From Parabacteroides sp. (GTDB taxonomy: Bacteria; Bacteroidota; Bacteroidia; Bacteroidales; Tannerellaceae): a DNA stretch of 64,000 nt. Shown here piece after piece: positions 36,366-45,353 of the stretch (its first letter is position 1; each line of letters starts with the position of its first letter). The notes beneath the pieces are model-generated. The model did no database searches, was not told where the DNA came from, and worked only from the letters and a program-made list of their open reading frames with translations. The translations under genes were made by a program, and so were the position numbers. Where the stretch lies: NCBI GenBank assembly GCA_018054455.1, contig JAGPJL010000002.1, forward strand, positions 22,046-86,045, read 5' to 3'.

Positions 36366-37595
36366 ATGAAGTATAAACTTATAGTACTTGATATTGACGG
36401 TACGCTTACTAATGCAAAAAAAGAGATATCACCTCGTACAAAGGCGACTCTTATTAAAGCTCAGGAACTAGGTATAAAAGTTGTATTGGCATCAGGAAGG
36501 CCTACTTATGGTATAAAACCGTTGGCAGAAGAATTGAAACTTTCCGAGTTTGGAGGATATATTCTTTCATACAATGGAGGTTGTATTGTTGACTGTACTA
36601 CCGGAAAAATTACTCACGAAAAAAGACTGAATAAAAACATTCTTCCCCATTTTCAAAGCATCGCCAAAAAGAAAAACTTTGCTCTTGTTTCTTTTGACGA
36701 AACGTCCATAATAACAGAAACTCCCGACAATGAATTTGTCCAGAAAGAATCGTTTTTAAACAAAATGCCTGTTCGACAAGTTCCTGATTTTCTTGAAGCA
36801 ATGAATTTTTCTCCATCCAAATGCCTTATGATGGGTGAACCTGCCAGATTGGCTTTACTGGAGAAAGAAATGCAAAACTCATTTGGCGGGCAAATTGGGG
36901 TTTACCGATCTGAACCCTTTTTCCTTGAATTAGTTCCTTTAAATACTGACAAAGCTAAATCAATAGCAATGCTGGTAGATGATTTAAATATTACAAAAGA
37001 AGAAGTTATTGCTGTTGGTGATGGCTTTAATGATCTTTCAATGATAGAATATGCTGGTTTGGGAGTGGCCATGGCTAATGCGCAAGAACCCGTTAAAGCT
37101 TGTGCTGATTATGTTACTTTATCGAACGAAGAAGACGGCGTTGCTCATTTAATCGAGAAATATATTTTTACAGCCTTTATCGGATTGAGTACTTCTCTTG
37201 AAAAGATTAATGACAGTCTCAAAGATTCGCTCATGCACAGTTTAGGCATACGTTTTACGATTGCCGAGGAGGATCATGTGGAAGCAACTATGCCTGTAGA
37301 TGTTCGTACCCGTCAGCCATTTGGAATTTTGCATGGGGGGGCTACATTGGCCCTTGCAGAAACAGTAGCTGGATTTGGATCTAACTTGCTTTGTAATGAA
37401 TGCGAATTTGTTGTTGGCATGCAGGTTAGCGGTAATCATATATCCTCGGCTCGCGAAGGCGATACTGTTACAGCTGTAGCAAGAATTATTCACAAAGGAA
37501 GATCTACCCATATCTGGAATGTGGATATTATATCATCTATGGGAAAGTTAATTTCCAGTATTCGAGTGATGAACAGTATTTTAAAGAAACGATGA
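36366..37595 (+). CDS. HAD-IIB (Cof-type) phosphatase fused to a MenI-like hotdog thioesterase
   Basis: A 409-residue two-domain protein. Residues 1-268 are a Cof-type HAD phosphatase with motif I DIDGT (9-13), a SGRP motif II/III region (43-46) and motif IV GDGFND (218-223). Residues about 285-409 are a hotdog thioesterase closely resembling E. coli MenI (YdiI): ATMPVDVRTRQPFGILHGGA with H323-G-G, candidate catalytic E332 in LAET, and SGNHISSAREGD. MenI hydrolyses 1,4-dihydroxy-2-naphthoyl-CoA in menaquinone synthesis. The gene overlaps menF by 4 bases, which strongly supports that role for the second domain. The HAD substrate is unknown. Similarity was judged from memory, not alignment software. 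Confidence 0.88.
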   Translation: MKYKLIVLDIDGTLTNAKKEISPRTKATLIKAQELGIKVVLASGRPTYGIKPLAEELKLSEFGGYILSYNGGCIVDCTTGKITHEKRLNKNILPHFQSIAKKKNFALVSFDETSIITETPDNEFVQKESFLNKMPVRQVPDFLEAMNFSPSKCLMMGEPARLALLEKEMQNSFGGQIGVYRSEPFFLELVPLNTDKAKSIAMLVDDLNITKEEVIAVGDGFNDLSMIEYAGLGVAMANAQEPVKACADYVTLSNEEDGVAHLIEKYIFTAFIGLSTSLEKINDSLKDSLMHSLGIRFTIAEEDHVEATMPVDVRTRQPFGILHGGATLALAETVAGFGSNLLCNECEFVVGMQVSGNHISSAREGDTVTAVARIIHKGRSTHIWNVDIISSMGKLISSIRVMNSILKKR

Positions 37596-38698
37596 TTCCT
37601 GAAGAAGTAACAAATTTTGAAGGGATTGATGCCTTAATTAATCAGAATCGCAGCTTTGCATTATATTGCCTTCCGGGTTTAAACGAGCCTACCTTGGTTT
37701 TGCAAACAGGAGACAATGCGTGTAACTTAAAGACCTATTCGGATTTAAATGGAAAAAAGGGGTTTGTATTGGCTCCATTTTGTTTAAATGATTCGCATCC
37801 GATAGTTTTGATTCGTGCTGATGTCGTTTCTACTGGTTGGAAAGCTATTGCGGGTTATTCATCTGGCAAATCATTTCGGATAATGGATGATTTTCAAGAA
37901 TTTTCTGTTGAGGATGAGGCTGATTCGTTTACAAATTACACACGGATATTTGATTTGTTCATCGATCCATTGCGTAAAGGTACATTCGAAAAATTAGTTT
38001 TATCACGTAAAATAAAGGGATGTAAAGTTAAATCATTTTCTCCGGCCCAGTCATTTTATAATGCGTGCAAACTGTACACGAGAGCATTCGTGTATTTATG
38101 TCATACTCCGCAAAGCGGAACATGGTTAGGTAGTACTCCGGAACTTTTACTCTCTGGGGAATCCGGCAACTGGCATACTGTAGCGCTGGCAGGAACGCAG
38201 CCGATAATTAACAACCTTTTGCCTGATAATTGGAATGATAAAAACCGAAGAGAACAAGCCTTGGTTGCAGGATATATTAAAACTCAACTTGCTTCTTCAG
38301 GAATTAATCCTTCGGAAGACGGACCTTATACAGTTCGCGCAGGCGAACTTGCCCATCTAAAAACGGATTTTCATTTTGAATTATCTGATAAAGCTTGTTT
38401 AGGTGATTTGGTAGAGTTGCTTCATCCTACTCCTGCTATTTGCGGGTTGCCAAGAAAGGACGCTCTTCGTTTTATTAACGAAAACGAAGGATACGATCGC
38501 AGTTATTATTCGGGGTTTATTGGAAGAATAGACCCTAAAGGATCTAATGATTTGTATGTAAACCTCCGTTGCATGCAAATTGACAGCAAGGAGCTTACTC
38601 TATATGCTGGTGGCGGATTACTGGCGTCGTCGGATGTTGATCAGGAATGGGAAGAAACAAAAGATAAATTACAGACCATGTTGGCCATATTAAAATAA
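37592..38698 (+). CDS. menF: isochorismate synthase
   Basis: A 368-residue chorismate-using enzyme making isochorismate, the first committed step to menaquinone. Conserved chorismate-binding features include KLVLSRKI, GTWLGSTPELLLS, ALAGTQP, a LHPTPAICGLPR motif and EGYDRSYYSGFIG near the C-terminus. It is shorter than E. coli MenF (about 431) at the N-terminus, as in other Bacteroidetes. It overlaps the upstream fusion gene by 4 bases and is 6 bases before menD, so the operon is tightly coupled. Confidence 0.94.
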   Translation: MIPEEVTNFEGIDALINQNRSFALYCLPGLNEPTLVLQTGDNACNLKTYSDLNGKKGFVLAPFCLNDSHPIVLIRADVVSTGWKAIAGYSSGKSFRIMDDFQEFSVEDEADSFTNYTRIFDLFIDPLRKGTFEKLVLSRKIKGCKVKSFSPAQSFYNACKLYTRAFVYLCHTPQSGTWLGSTPELLLSGESGNWHTVALAGTQPIINNLLPDNWNDKNRREQALVAGYIKTQLASSGINPSEDGPYTVRAGELAHLKTDFHFELSDKACLGDLVELLHPTPAICGLPRKDALRFINENEGYDRSYYSGFIGRIDPKGSNDLYVNLRCMQIDSKELTLYAGGGLLASSDVDQEWEETKDKLQTMLAILK

Positions 38699-38704
38699 AA
38701 GCTT

Positions 38705-40372
38705 ATGTACTCTTCAAAGAAAAATGTTTTGTTACTGGCAGCCATGCTCGAAGCATATTCAATTCGAGAGGTTGTGCTTTGTCCGGGCTCCAGAAATTCG
38801 CCACTTATTCAAACATTTTCTCAAAATCCTCTTTTTAGATGTTTTACTGTAGTCGACGAAAGGAGTGCGGGTTTTTTTGCATTAGGTCTTTCACAGGAAC
38901 TTCAGCAGCCGGTTGCTGTATGTTGTACTTCTGGAACTGCCTTGTTAAATCTGGCACCTGCAGTGGCGGAGGCTTACTATCAGCAGGTTCCTTTACTTGT
39001 AATTTCGGCCGACAGGCCTCAGGCATGGATTGGTCAGATGGATGGTCAAACACTTCCACAACCGGGAGTGTTTAATTCTCTTGTAAAACATTCTGTACAG
39101 TTGCCCGATCCAATTTCGGAGGAAGAGGAATGGTACAGCAAGCGTCTAATGCATGAAGCTATCACTCAATTAACTTACCATGTTCCTGGTCCGACTCATA
39201 TAAACATACCTTTAGCCGAACCTTTGTTTGATTTTACTGCAACAGAATTACCTGTTATTAAACCAATTCTTCGCGATGGGCCTTATTCTTCTCTGAAAAA
39301 TAATATTTTATTGGAAGAATGGAATGAACACAAAAAGCGAATGATTCTTGTCGGGCAGTTGCCTCCTTTTAATGGATTACAACAAGCGCTTGAACAGCTT
39401 GCAGCAAAGTTTGATTGTGTTATTTTTGCCGAACATACGGCGAATATCCCTTCATCAAGCGTTATTTATAATTATGATGCTATATTGTATCAGTTACTAA
39501 ACGAAGAAATTGTTTGTTTTTCGCCAGATTTACTTATTACATTAGGTGGACATATTGTTTCCAAAAGGATAAAGAAATTCTTGCGTTCACACCCTCCAAA
39601 AGCTCATTGGTGTATTTCTGAAGATAACAAGATCGTCGATCTATTCCAGTGTCTTACTGCACAACTTGAAATGGATCCGCTTTCCTTTATTGAAGAACTA
39701 TTAAAAAAATGTCCCGATACGGGAGAAAAACATATTTATCAATCTCGATGGGAGAAACAAACTCAAAGGGTTAAGCCTCCAATGGATATTGTATTCTCTG
39801 ATTTGTGGGCAATTGGAAATCTTTTTTCTTCCTTACCTGCTAAAGCGGCCTTACAATTGGGAAATAGTTCGACTGTTCGCAATGCGCAACTCTTTCCTTT
39901 AGACCCCTCGATTGCTGTTTATTGTAATAGAGGAACCAGTGGAATAGAAGGGTCCGTTTCGACAGCTGTTGGCTTTGCTGCTATTCATAAAGGACTTACT
40001 TTTCTGGTTGTCGGAGACTTGAGTTTCTTTTACGATATAAATGGGATATGGAACCGTCACACAAGGAATAACCTGCGTATTTTACTAATAAATAACGGAG
40101 GTGGAGAGATTTTTCACTTGCTGCCAGGATTAAATAAGGCTTCATCGTTGGATACATATGTTTGCTGCAGACATAATACACGTGCCGGAGAATGGGCCGA
40201 GGCTATGGGTTTTGATTACTATGCTGCCACGAACGAAGATGAATTCTCGGCCAATCTTCCTTTATTTGTTTCAAATACATCTGTACGTCCCCTATTATTT
40301 GAGATTATTACTTCCATGGAAGTAAACGCCGAGGTTTTTAAAACGTATTATCATCATCTAAAAACAATATAA
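38705..40372 (+). CDS. menD: SEPHCHC synthase
   Basis: A 555-residue thiamine-diphosphate enzyme that joins isochorismate with 2-oxoglutarate. Visible elements are the N-terminal REVVLCPGSRNSPL and VDERSAGFFALG (with the ThDP-activating glutamate), CCTSGTALLNLAPAVAEA, and the C-terminal ThDP/metal motif region VVGDLSFFYDINGIWN followed by LINNGGGEIFHLLPG. Length is typical. It is followed 3 bases later by menB. Confidence 0.96.
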   Translation: MYSSKKNVLLLAAMLEAYSIREVVLCPGSRNSPLIQTFSQNPLFRCFTVVDERSAGFFALGLSQELQQPVAVCCTSGTALLNLAPAVAEAYYQQVPLLVISADRPQAWIGQMDGQTLPQPGVFNSLVKHSVQLPDPISEEEEWYSKRLMHEAITQLTYHVPGPTHINIPLAEPLFDFTATELPVIKPILRDGPYSSLKNNILLEEWNEHKKRMILVGQLPPFNGLQQALEQLAAKFDCVIFAEHTANIPSSSVIYNYDAILYQLLNEEIVCFSPDLLITLGGHIVSKRIKKFLRSHPPKAHWCISEDNKIVDLFQCLTAQLEMDPLSFIEELLKKCPDTGEKHIYQSRWEKQTQRVKPPMDIVFSDLWAIGNLFSSLPAKAALQLGNSSTVRNAQLFPLDPSIAVYCNRGTSGIEGSVSTAVGFAAIHKGLTFLVVGDLSFFYDINGIWNRHTRNNLRILLINNGGGEIFHLLPGLNKASSLDTYVCCRHNTRAGEWAEAMGFDYYAATNEDEFSANLPLFVSNTSVRPLLFEIITSMEVNAEVFKTYYHHLKTI

Positions 40373-40375
40373 AAT

Positions 40376-41200
40376 ATGTCTACGAACAGAAATTGGTCAA
40401 CCATCAAAGAATACGAAGATATCCTTTTTGATTTTTATAATGGAATTGGTCGAATTACTATAAATCGTCCCCGTTACAGAAATGCTTTTACGCCTACTAC
40501 AACCGGTGAAATGAGTGATGCCTTGCGTATCTGTCGTGAAATGTCTGATATAAGCGTTGTTGTAATTACAGGAGCCGGAGATAAAGCTTTTTGTTCCGGA
40601 GGAGACCAAAATGTAAAGGGTAAAGGCGGATATATCGGTAAAGACGGCGTTCCCCGTCTTAGCGTGCTGGATGTACAGAAGCAGATTCGTTCTATTCCAA
40701 AACCTGTGATTGCAGCTGTAAATGGTTATGCAATTGGAGGTGGACATGTTCTTCACGTGGTTTGTGATCTATCTATTGCGTCCGATAATGCAATATTTGG
40801 ACAAACAGGTCCTCGTGTTGGTAGTTTTGATGCAGGTTTTGGATCTTCTTACCTTGCCCGGATAGTAGGACAAAAAAAAGCACGCGAAATTTGGTTTCTT
40901 TGTCGTCAATATAATGCTCAGGAAGCTCTTGATATGGGGCTTGTAAATAAGGTTGTTCCCTTTGACCAGCTTGAAGATGAAGTGGTTGATTGGGCGGAAA
41001 CCATGATGATGCATAGTCCTTTAGCTTTGCGAATGATTAAAGCAGGCTTAAATGCCGAATTAGATGGTCAGGCTGGTATTCAGGAATTAGCCGGAGATGC
41101 AACTATGCTTTACTATTTAACGGAAGAAGCACAGGAAGGGAAAAATGCTTTTCTTGAAAAGAGAAAGCCTGACTTTAAACAATTTCCTAAATTGCCATGA
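40376..41200 (+). CDS. menB: 1,4-dihydroxy-2-naphthoyl-CoA synthase
   Basis: A 274-residue crotonase-fold enzyme that cyclises o-succinylbenzoyl-CoA. The oxyanion-hole regions are [10 protein letters not shown] and [17 protein letters not shown]. The product-site segment is [21 protein letters not shown], which carries the aspartate of the MenB family. The N-terminal [12 protein letters not shown] matches MenB. It lies between menD and menC and its stop overlaps the menC start. Confidence 0.97.
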   Translation: MSTNRNWSTIKEYEDILFDFYNGIGRITINRPRYRNAFTPTTTGEMSDALRICREMSDISVVVITGAGDKAFCSGGDQNVKGKGGYIGKDGVPRLSVLDVQKQIRSIPKPVIAAVNGYAIGGGHVLHVVCDLSIASDNAIFGQTGPRVGSFDAGFGSSYLARIVGQKKAREIWFLCRQYNAQEALDMGLVNKVVPFDQLEDEVVDWAETMMMHSPLALRMIKAGLNAELDGQAGIQELAGDATMLYYLTEEAQEGKNAFLEKRKPDFKQFPKLP

Positions 41201-42264
41201 TGCAAGCAACCATTGTACCTTATACGTTACAGTTTAAACAACCTGCGGGAACTTCCCGCGGGGTTTATCTGACACGAAAGGTTTGGTATGTTGTGCTTAC
41301 ATCCATAGACAATCCGCAGCACTATGGTATAGGGGAGTGCGCTCCCCTACCCAACCTAAGTTGCGATGACTTACCCGATTATGAATCAATTCTTAAAGCG
41401 GCTTGTTTAAAGCTTCAAAATACAGGAGCGATTGACTATAATGCTTTAAAGACTTATCCATCGATTCTCTTTGGTTTGGAAAGTGCTTTACGGCATTATA
41501 ATTCGGAAAGCTATGCTTTGTGGAATACATCGTTTTCACGAGGTGAATGTGGCATCCGTATCAATGGATTGATATGGATGGGTGAATATAAAAAGATGCT
41601 GGAGCAGATTTCTAAAAAACTGGAAACTGGATTTCGGTGCATTAAACTAAAGATCGGGGCTATCGACTTCGAGCAGGAATTGTCTTTATTAAAGCATATC
41701 AGGTCGACCTTCTCTAACGATGAACTTACTTTACGAGTAGATGCCAATGGAGCCTTCCTTCCCAAAGAAGCAATGGAAAAGCTTAAACGATTGTCTGAAT
41801 TTGATATTCATTCCATCGAACAACCAATCCGCGCGGGACAATGGGAAGAAATGGCAAAACTGACTGCCTGTAGTCCGATTCCAATAGCACTTGATGAAGA
41901 GTTGATTGGGATAAACGACTTAAAGGATAAAAAGAAATTACTTAAAACGATTCAGCCTCAATATATTATATTGAAACCGTCTCTTCATGGGGGATTATCC
42001 GGATCTGAGGAATGGATAAATGAGGCCGGAAACGCAGGTGTCGATTGGTGGATTACATCCGCATTGGAGTCGAATATCGGGTTAAATGTAATTGCTCAGT
42101 GGACCGCTTCTTTAGATACAAAGCTCCCTCAGGGTTTAGGAACCGGATCCCTTTTTACCAATAATATTACAATGCCCTTAGAGATAAGAAAGGATAGTTT
42201 GTGGTTCGATCCCAACGGATTAATACCCGATATAGTCCATGATTTTAAATTTACTGACGAATAA
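41197..42264 (+). CDS. menC: o-succinylbenzoate synthase
   Basis: A 355-residue enolase-superfamily enzyme that dehydrates SHCHC. It has the KxK base motif in [11 protein letters not shown], and metal ligands in RVDANGAF, the glutamate of SIEQP and the aspartate of ALDEELI. A further lysine, in [11 protein letters not shown], is the opposite-face base. The start overlaps the menB stop (ATGATG), with a second ATG at 41200. It lies 6 bases before menE. Confidence 0.94.
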   Translation: MMQATIVPYTLQFKQPAGTSRGVYLTRKVWYVVLTSIDNPQHYGIGECAPLPNLSCDDLPDYESILKAACLKLQNTGAIDYNALKTYPSILFGLESALRHYNSESYALWNTSFSRGECGIRINGLIWMGEYKKMLEQISKKLETGFRCIKLKIGAIDFEQELSLLKHIRSTFSNDELTLRVDANGAFLPKEAMEKLKRLSEFDIHSIEQPIRAGQWEEMAKLTACSPIPIALDEELIGINDLKDKKKLLKTIQPQYIILKPSLHGGLSGSEEWINEAGNAGVDWWITSALESNIGLNVIAQWTASLDTKLPQGLGTGSLFTNNITMPLEIRKDSLWFDPNGLIPDIVHDFKFTDE

Positions 42265-42270
42265 TATGAA

Positions 42271-43368
42271 ATGAGCCAAACAATGTTTAATACCAACATA
42301 CAAACACAAACACTTCTTGTTGAAGGAAAATATTTCTCTAAGGACCTGTTGCCCGAGGGATCCACTCCTATTATGGAGGACTTAAGGGATTTTCTTACGG
42401 AATGGTATAATGAGGATGAATTTTATACCGTTTATACGTCTGGATCTACGGGTAAGCCTAAGGCTCTGAAAGTTAAAAAAGAACAAATGATGCAGAGTGC
42501 TTGTTTAACCTGTTCATTTTTTAAGCTCATGCCAGAAGATAAAGTGTTGCTTTGTATGCCTTTAACTTATATTGCAGGTAAGATGATGTTGGTGAGAGCA
42601 TTGGTTGGAAAACTTAATTTGTATGTTGTACAACCCTCCGGGCATCCCTTGGCCGATACATCTGTCGTTTTTCGTTTTGCTCCGATGATTCCTTTACAGG
42701 TATTTAATTCACTACAGATTCCGGAAGAACGTTCCCGTTTGGAACGAATTGAAATACTTCTTCTTGGAGGTGGTTTAATTGATCCATTTCTGGAAAAAGA
42801 GTTGCGTTTATTCCCGAATGCTGTATACATTTCGTACGGCATGACTGAGACGCTTTCTCATATTGCTCTTCGACGGATCAACGGATCTGAATCCAGTAGG
42901 TACTACACTCCTTTGTCTTCAGTTTCGCTTTCTCTCTCTTCAGATGAAACTTTAATTATAGATGCTCCCCTTATTTGTAGTAATAAGTTGTATACGAACG
43001 ATCGGGCGATTATCCACTCTGATGGTCATTTTGAAATACTGGGTAGAATTGACAATGTGGTAAACAGCGGAGGTATTAAGATACAAATCGAACAAGTGGA
43101 AGAAACGCTGCGATCGTTACTATTCTCTCCTTTTGCCATCACATCTGTTCCCCATCCGAAGTTTGGAGAAGCTCTTATTTTGCTGATTAAAGGAACGATA
43201 TGTTTGAAAAAGCTTCAACTTGGAATGAAGTCTTTATTGCCAAGCTATCAGATGCCGAAACAGGTAATTGAGGTTGATGATATACCTCTTACTACTAGTG
43301 GAAAAATTAACCGGCCAGCTGTTAGACAGTTGGCTATGAAATTAATAGACTATTCTATCTTAACATGA
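42271..43368 (+). CDS. menE: o-succinylbenzoate-CoA ligase (short form)
   Basis: A 365-residue ANL-superfamily acyl-CoA ligase. The P-loop is YTSGSTGKPKALKV. YGMTETLSHIALRR carries the adenylate motif, DGHFEILGRIDNVVNSGG is the hinge region, and TTSGKINRPAV near the end holds the catalytic lysine. It is about 90 residues shorter than the E. coli enzyme, missing much of the usual N-terminal part, which is common in Bacteroidetes MenE. A second ATG four codons in is possible. It is the last recognisable men gene here. menH, menA and menG are not in the window. Confidence 0.92.
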   Translation: MSQTMFNTNIQTQTLLVEGKYFSKDLLPEGSTPIMEDLRDFLTEWYNEDEFYTVYTSGSTGKPKALKVKKEQMMQSACLTCSFFKLMPEDKVLLCMPLTYIAGKMMLVRALVGKLNLYVVQPSGHPLADTSVVFRFAPMIPLQVFNSLQIPEERSRLERIEILLLGGGLIDPFLEKELRLFPNAVYISYGMTETLSHIALRRINGSESSRYYTPLSSVSLSLSSDETLIIDAPLICSNKLYTNDRAIIHSDGHFEILGRIDNVVNSGGIKIQIEQVEETLRSLLFSPFAITSVPHPKFGEALILLIKGTICLKKLQLGMKSLLPSYQMPKQVIEVDDIPLTTSGKINRPAVRQLAMKLIDYSILT

Positions 43369-43375
43369 ATAACAT

Positions 43376-45334
43376 ATGAAGTATTCTTGCATTATTCTTG
43401 CATCGTTTCTCTCTTTGTCCGTTTGTTACGGACAAGATTGGCTTGTCCAGAAAGACATTGCCGGGAAACAAAAAACGTATGCATCCCATGATTGCGTTAC
43501 GCTTTTAGACAGTACAAATGTTACTGTGCAAACAACAGGTTCAGGATCTTTTTCCATCTGTAAAGCAGTTAAAATTCAAACACCTGCGGGGGCTTTGAAA
43601 AACCGAGTGATTATCTTTGATTATGATCCGCTAACTGCATTTGCATCATTCAGACATGCAACGGTTTACAGGGCCAATGGAGATATTATTAATCTTGATG
43701 TAACGCAGGCAAAAGATTATGCTGCTCCTGCGCGTGCAATATACTGGGGAGCGCGCCAGATAATGCTGGAAGTTGGTCGGCTTTATCCAGGTGATATTGT
43801 AGACTACGAAATAGATAAAAAAGGGTTTACCTATGCACTTTTAAGTGCGTCGAACGATGATGAAGAGCGTTTTATTCCTCCTATGCGGGGTCAGTTTTAT
43901 GATATTGTTCCTTTTTGGAACACCGATCCAACGGTTCGAAAAGTGTATAGTGTGTCTTTGCCAGCAGAAAAAGAGATGCAGTACGAATTTTATCAAGGAG
44001 AATGTTCAAGTTCAGTAAGGTTAGACGGCAATAGGAAAGTTTATACATTCGCAAAGAATAACATTATGCCATTTCCTAAGGAACCAAACATGGTAGATTT
44101 ATTTGATGTTGCACCCAAACTAATGATGTCTTCTACCCCTAAATGGCAGGATAAATCTCTATGGTTTAACAAAACAAACGAAGATTACAAAAGCTTTGCT
44201 TCTCTTCCTGAAGCCCAAAAGAAAGTAAACGAAATTATCAAGGGGAAAAAAACTGAGATGGATAAAATTGCTGCCCTTACCCATTGGGTGGCCGACAATA
44301 TTAGATATTCAGGAATATCCATGGGTAAAGGTGAAGGCTTTACTCTGCATAATACGAAAATGAATTACACGGACCGATGCGGGGTGTGTAAGGATATAGC
44401 AGGAACATTAATCTCTTTCCTTCGTATGGCAGGATTCGAAGCATATCCGGCTATGACAATGGCTGGTAGTCGGGTGGAAAGTATTCCAGCAGATCATTTT
44501 AATCATTGCGTGGCTGTTGTCAAGCTATCCAATGGGACTTATATGCCACTTGATCCTACCTGGGTTCCTTTTGTACGTGAACTTTGGAGTAGTGCCGAAC
44601 AACAACAGAATTATTTGCCGGGAATACCCGAGGGTTCCGATTTATTAGTAACACCTGTATCTGCTCCCGAAAATCATTATTTTAAAATTAAGGCTAAATC
44701 GACTTTGGATGCAAAAGGAACACTTAAAGGAAGCTTTACAGTAACTGCCGAAGGGCAAAGCGATGCCTCTGTTCGTCGTATTTTTACCCGTGGATTCCAA
44801 TCTGGTTGGGAAAACGCCCTTGAAAGTGAATTATTAAATGTATCTCCTGCGGCCAGATTACTTAAAGTTGATTACGGCAAAAATCCCAGAGATTATCAAG
44901 CTGGTCCGATAAAGATTACATTTACATATGAGATTCCGGGATACGCGTTACTAGGCGATAATGTAATGGTATTAAAACCCATAACAATGAATAACCTTTA
45001 CAACGGCGTACGAACTTATTTACGTATCAATACGGATATGGAAGAACGGAATTATGCTTATAAAGATGCCTGCTCACGTTTGGTTGAATTGGAAGAAGAG
45101 ATAGTTATCCCAAAAGGTTGGAATCTGAATGCGGTTACAAGTTTCAAATCTACAAGAAATAGTCCGGCTGCCGATTTTAAGGGAGATCTTAATACAAAAG
45201 GGAATAAGATTACAATCATTCAGAAACTTGCATTAAAGAAACGTGTTTATGAAGCATCTGATTGGTTTGAATTTCGTGCTGCGATTAACGAACATAAATC
45301 TTATGGGGAACCGTTAATCATAAAAAAGTTATAA
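43376..45334 (+). CDS. exported DUF3857 and transglutaminase-like protein with intact triad
   Basis: A 652-residue exported protein (signal peptide about 1-19). Residues about 60-230 form the DUF3857 domain. Residues about 280-400 are a transglutaminase core with C338 in RCGVCKD, H377 in HFNHCVAV and D393 in MPLDPTWVP, a full Cys-His-Asp triad. The remaining 250 residues are beta-rich. It starts 8 bases after menE, so it may be transcribed with the men genes, but no metabolic link is apparent. It probably acts in the periplasm as a peptidase- or amidase-like enzyme of unknown substrate. Confidence 0.9.
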   Translation: MKYSCIILASFLSLSVCYGQDWLVQKDIAGKQKTYASHDCVTLLDSTNVTVQTTGSGSFSICKAVKIQTPAGALKNRVIIFDYDPLTAFASFRHATVYRANGDIINLDVTQAKDYAAPARAIYWGARQIMLEVGRLYPGDIVDYEIDKKGFTYALLSASNDDEERFIPPMRGQFYDIVPFWNTDPTVRKVYSVSLPAEKEMQYEFYQGECSSSVRLDGNRKVYTFAKNNIMPFPKEPNMVDLFDVAPKLMMSSTPKWQDKSLWFNKTNEDYKSFASLPEAQKKVNEIIKGKKTEMDKIAALTHWVADNIRYSGISMGKGEGFTLHNTKMNYTDRCGVCKDIAGTLISFLRMAGFEAYPAMTMAGSRVESIPADHFNHCVAVVKLSNGTYMPLDPTWVPFVRELWSSAEQQQNYLPGIPEGSDLLVTPVSAPENHYFKIKAKSTLDAKGTLKGSFTVTAEGQSDASVRRIFTRGFQSGWENALESELLNVSPAARLLKVDYGKNPRDYQAGPIKITFTYEIPGYALLGDNVMVLKPITMNNLYNGVRTYLRINTDMEERNYAYKDACSRLVELEEEIVIPKGWNLNAVTSFKSTRNSPAADFKGDLNTKGNKITIIQKLALKKRVYEASDWFEFRAAINEHKSYGEPLIIKKL

Positions 45335-45353
45335 CCTTAATATTAAACTTATA

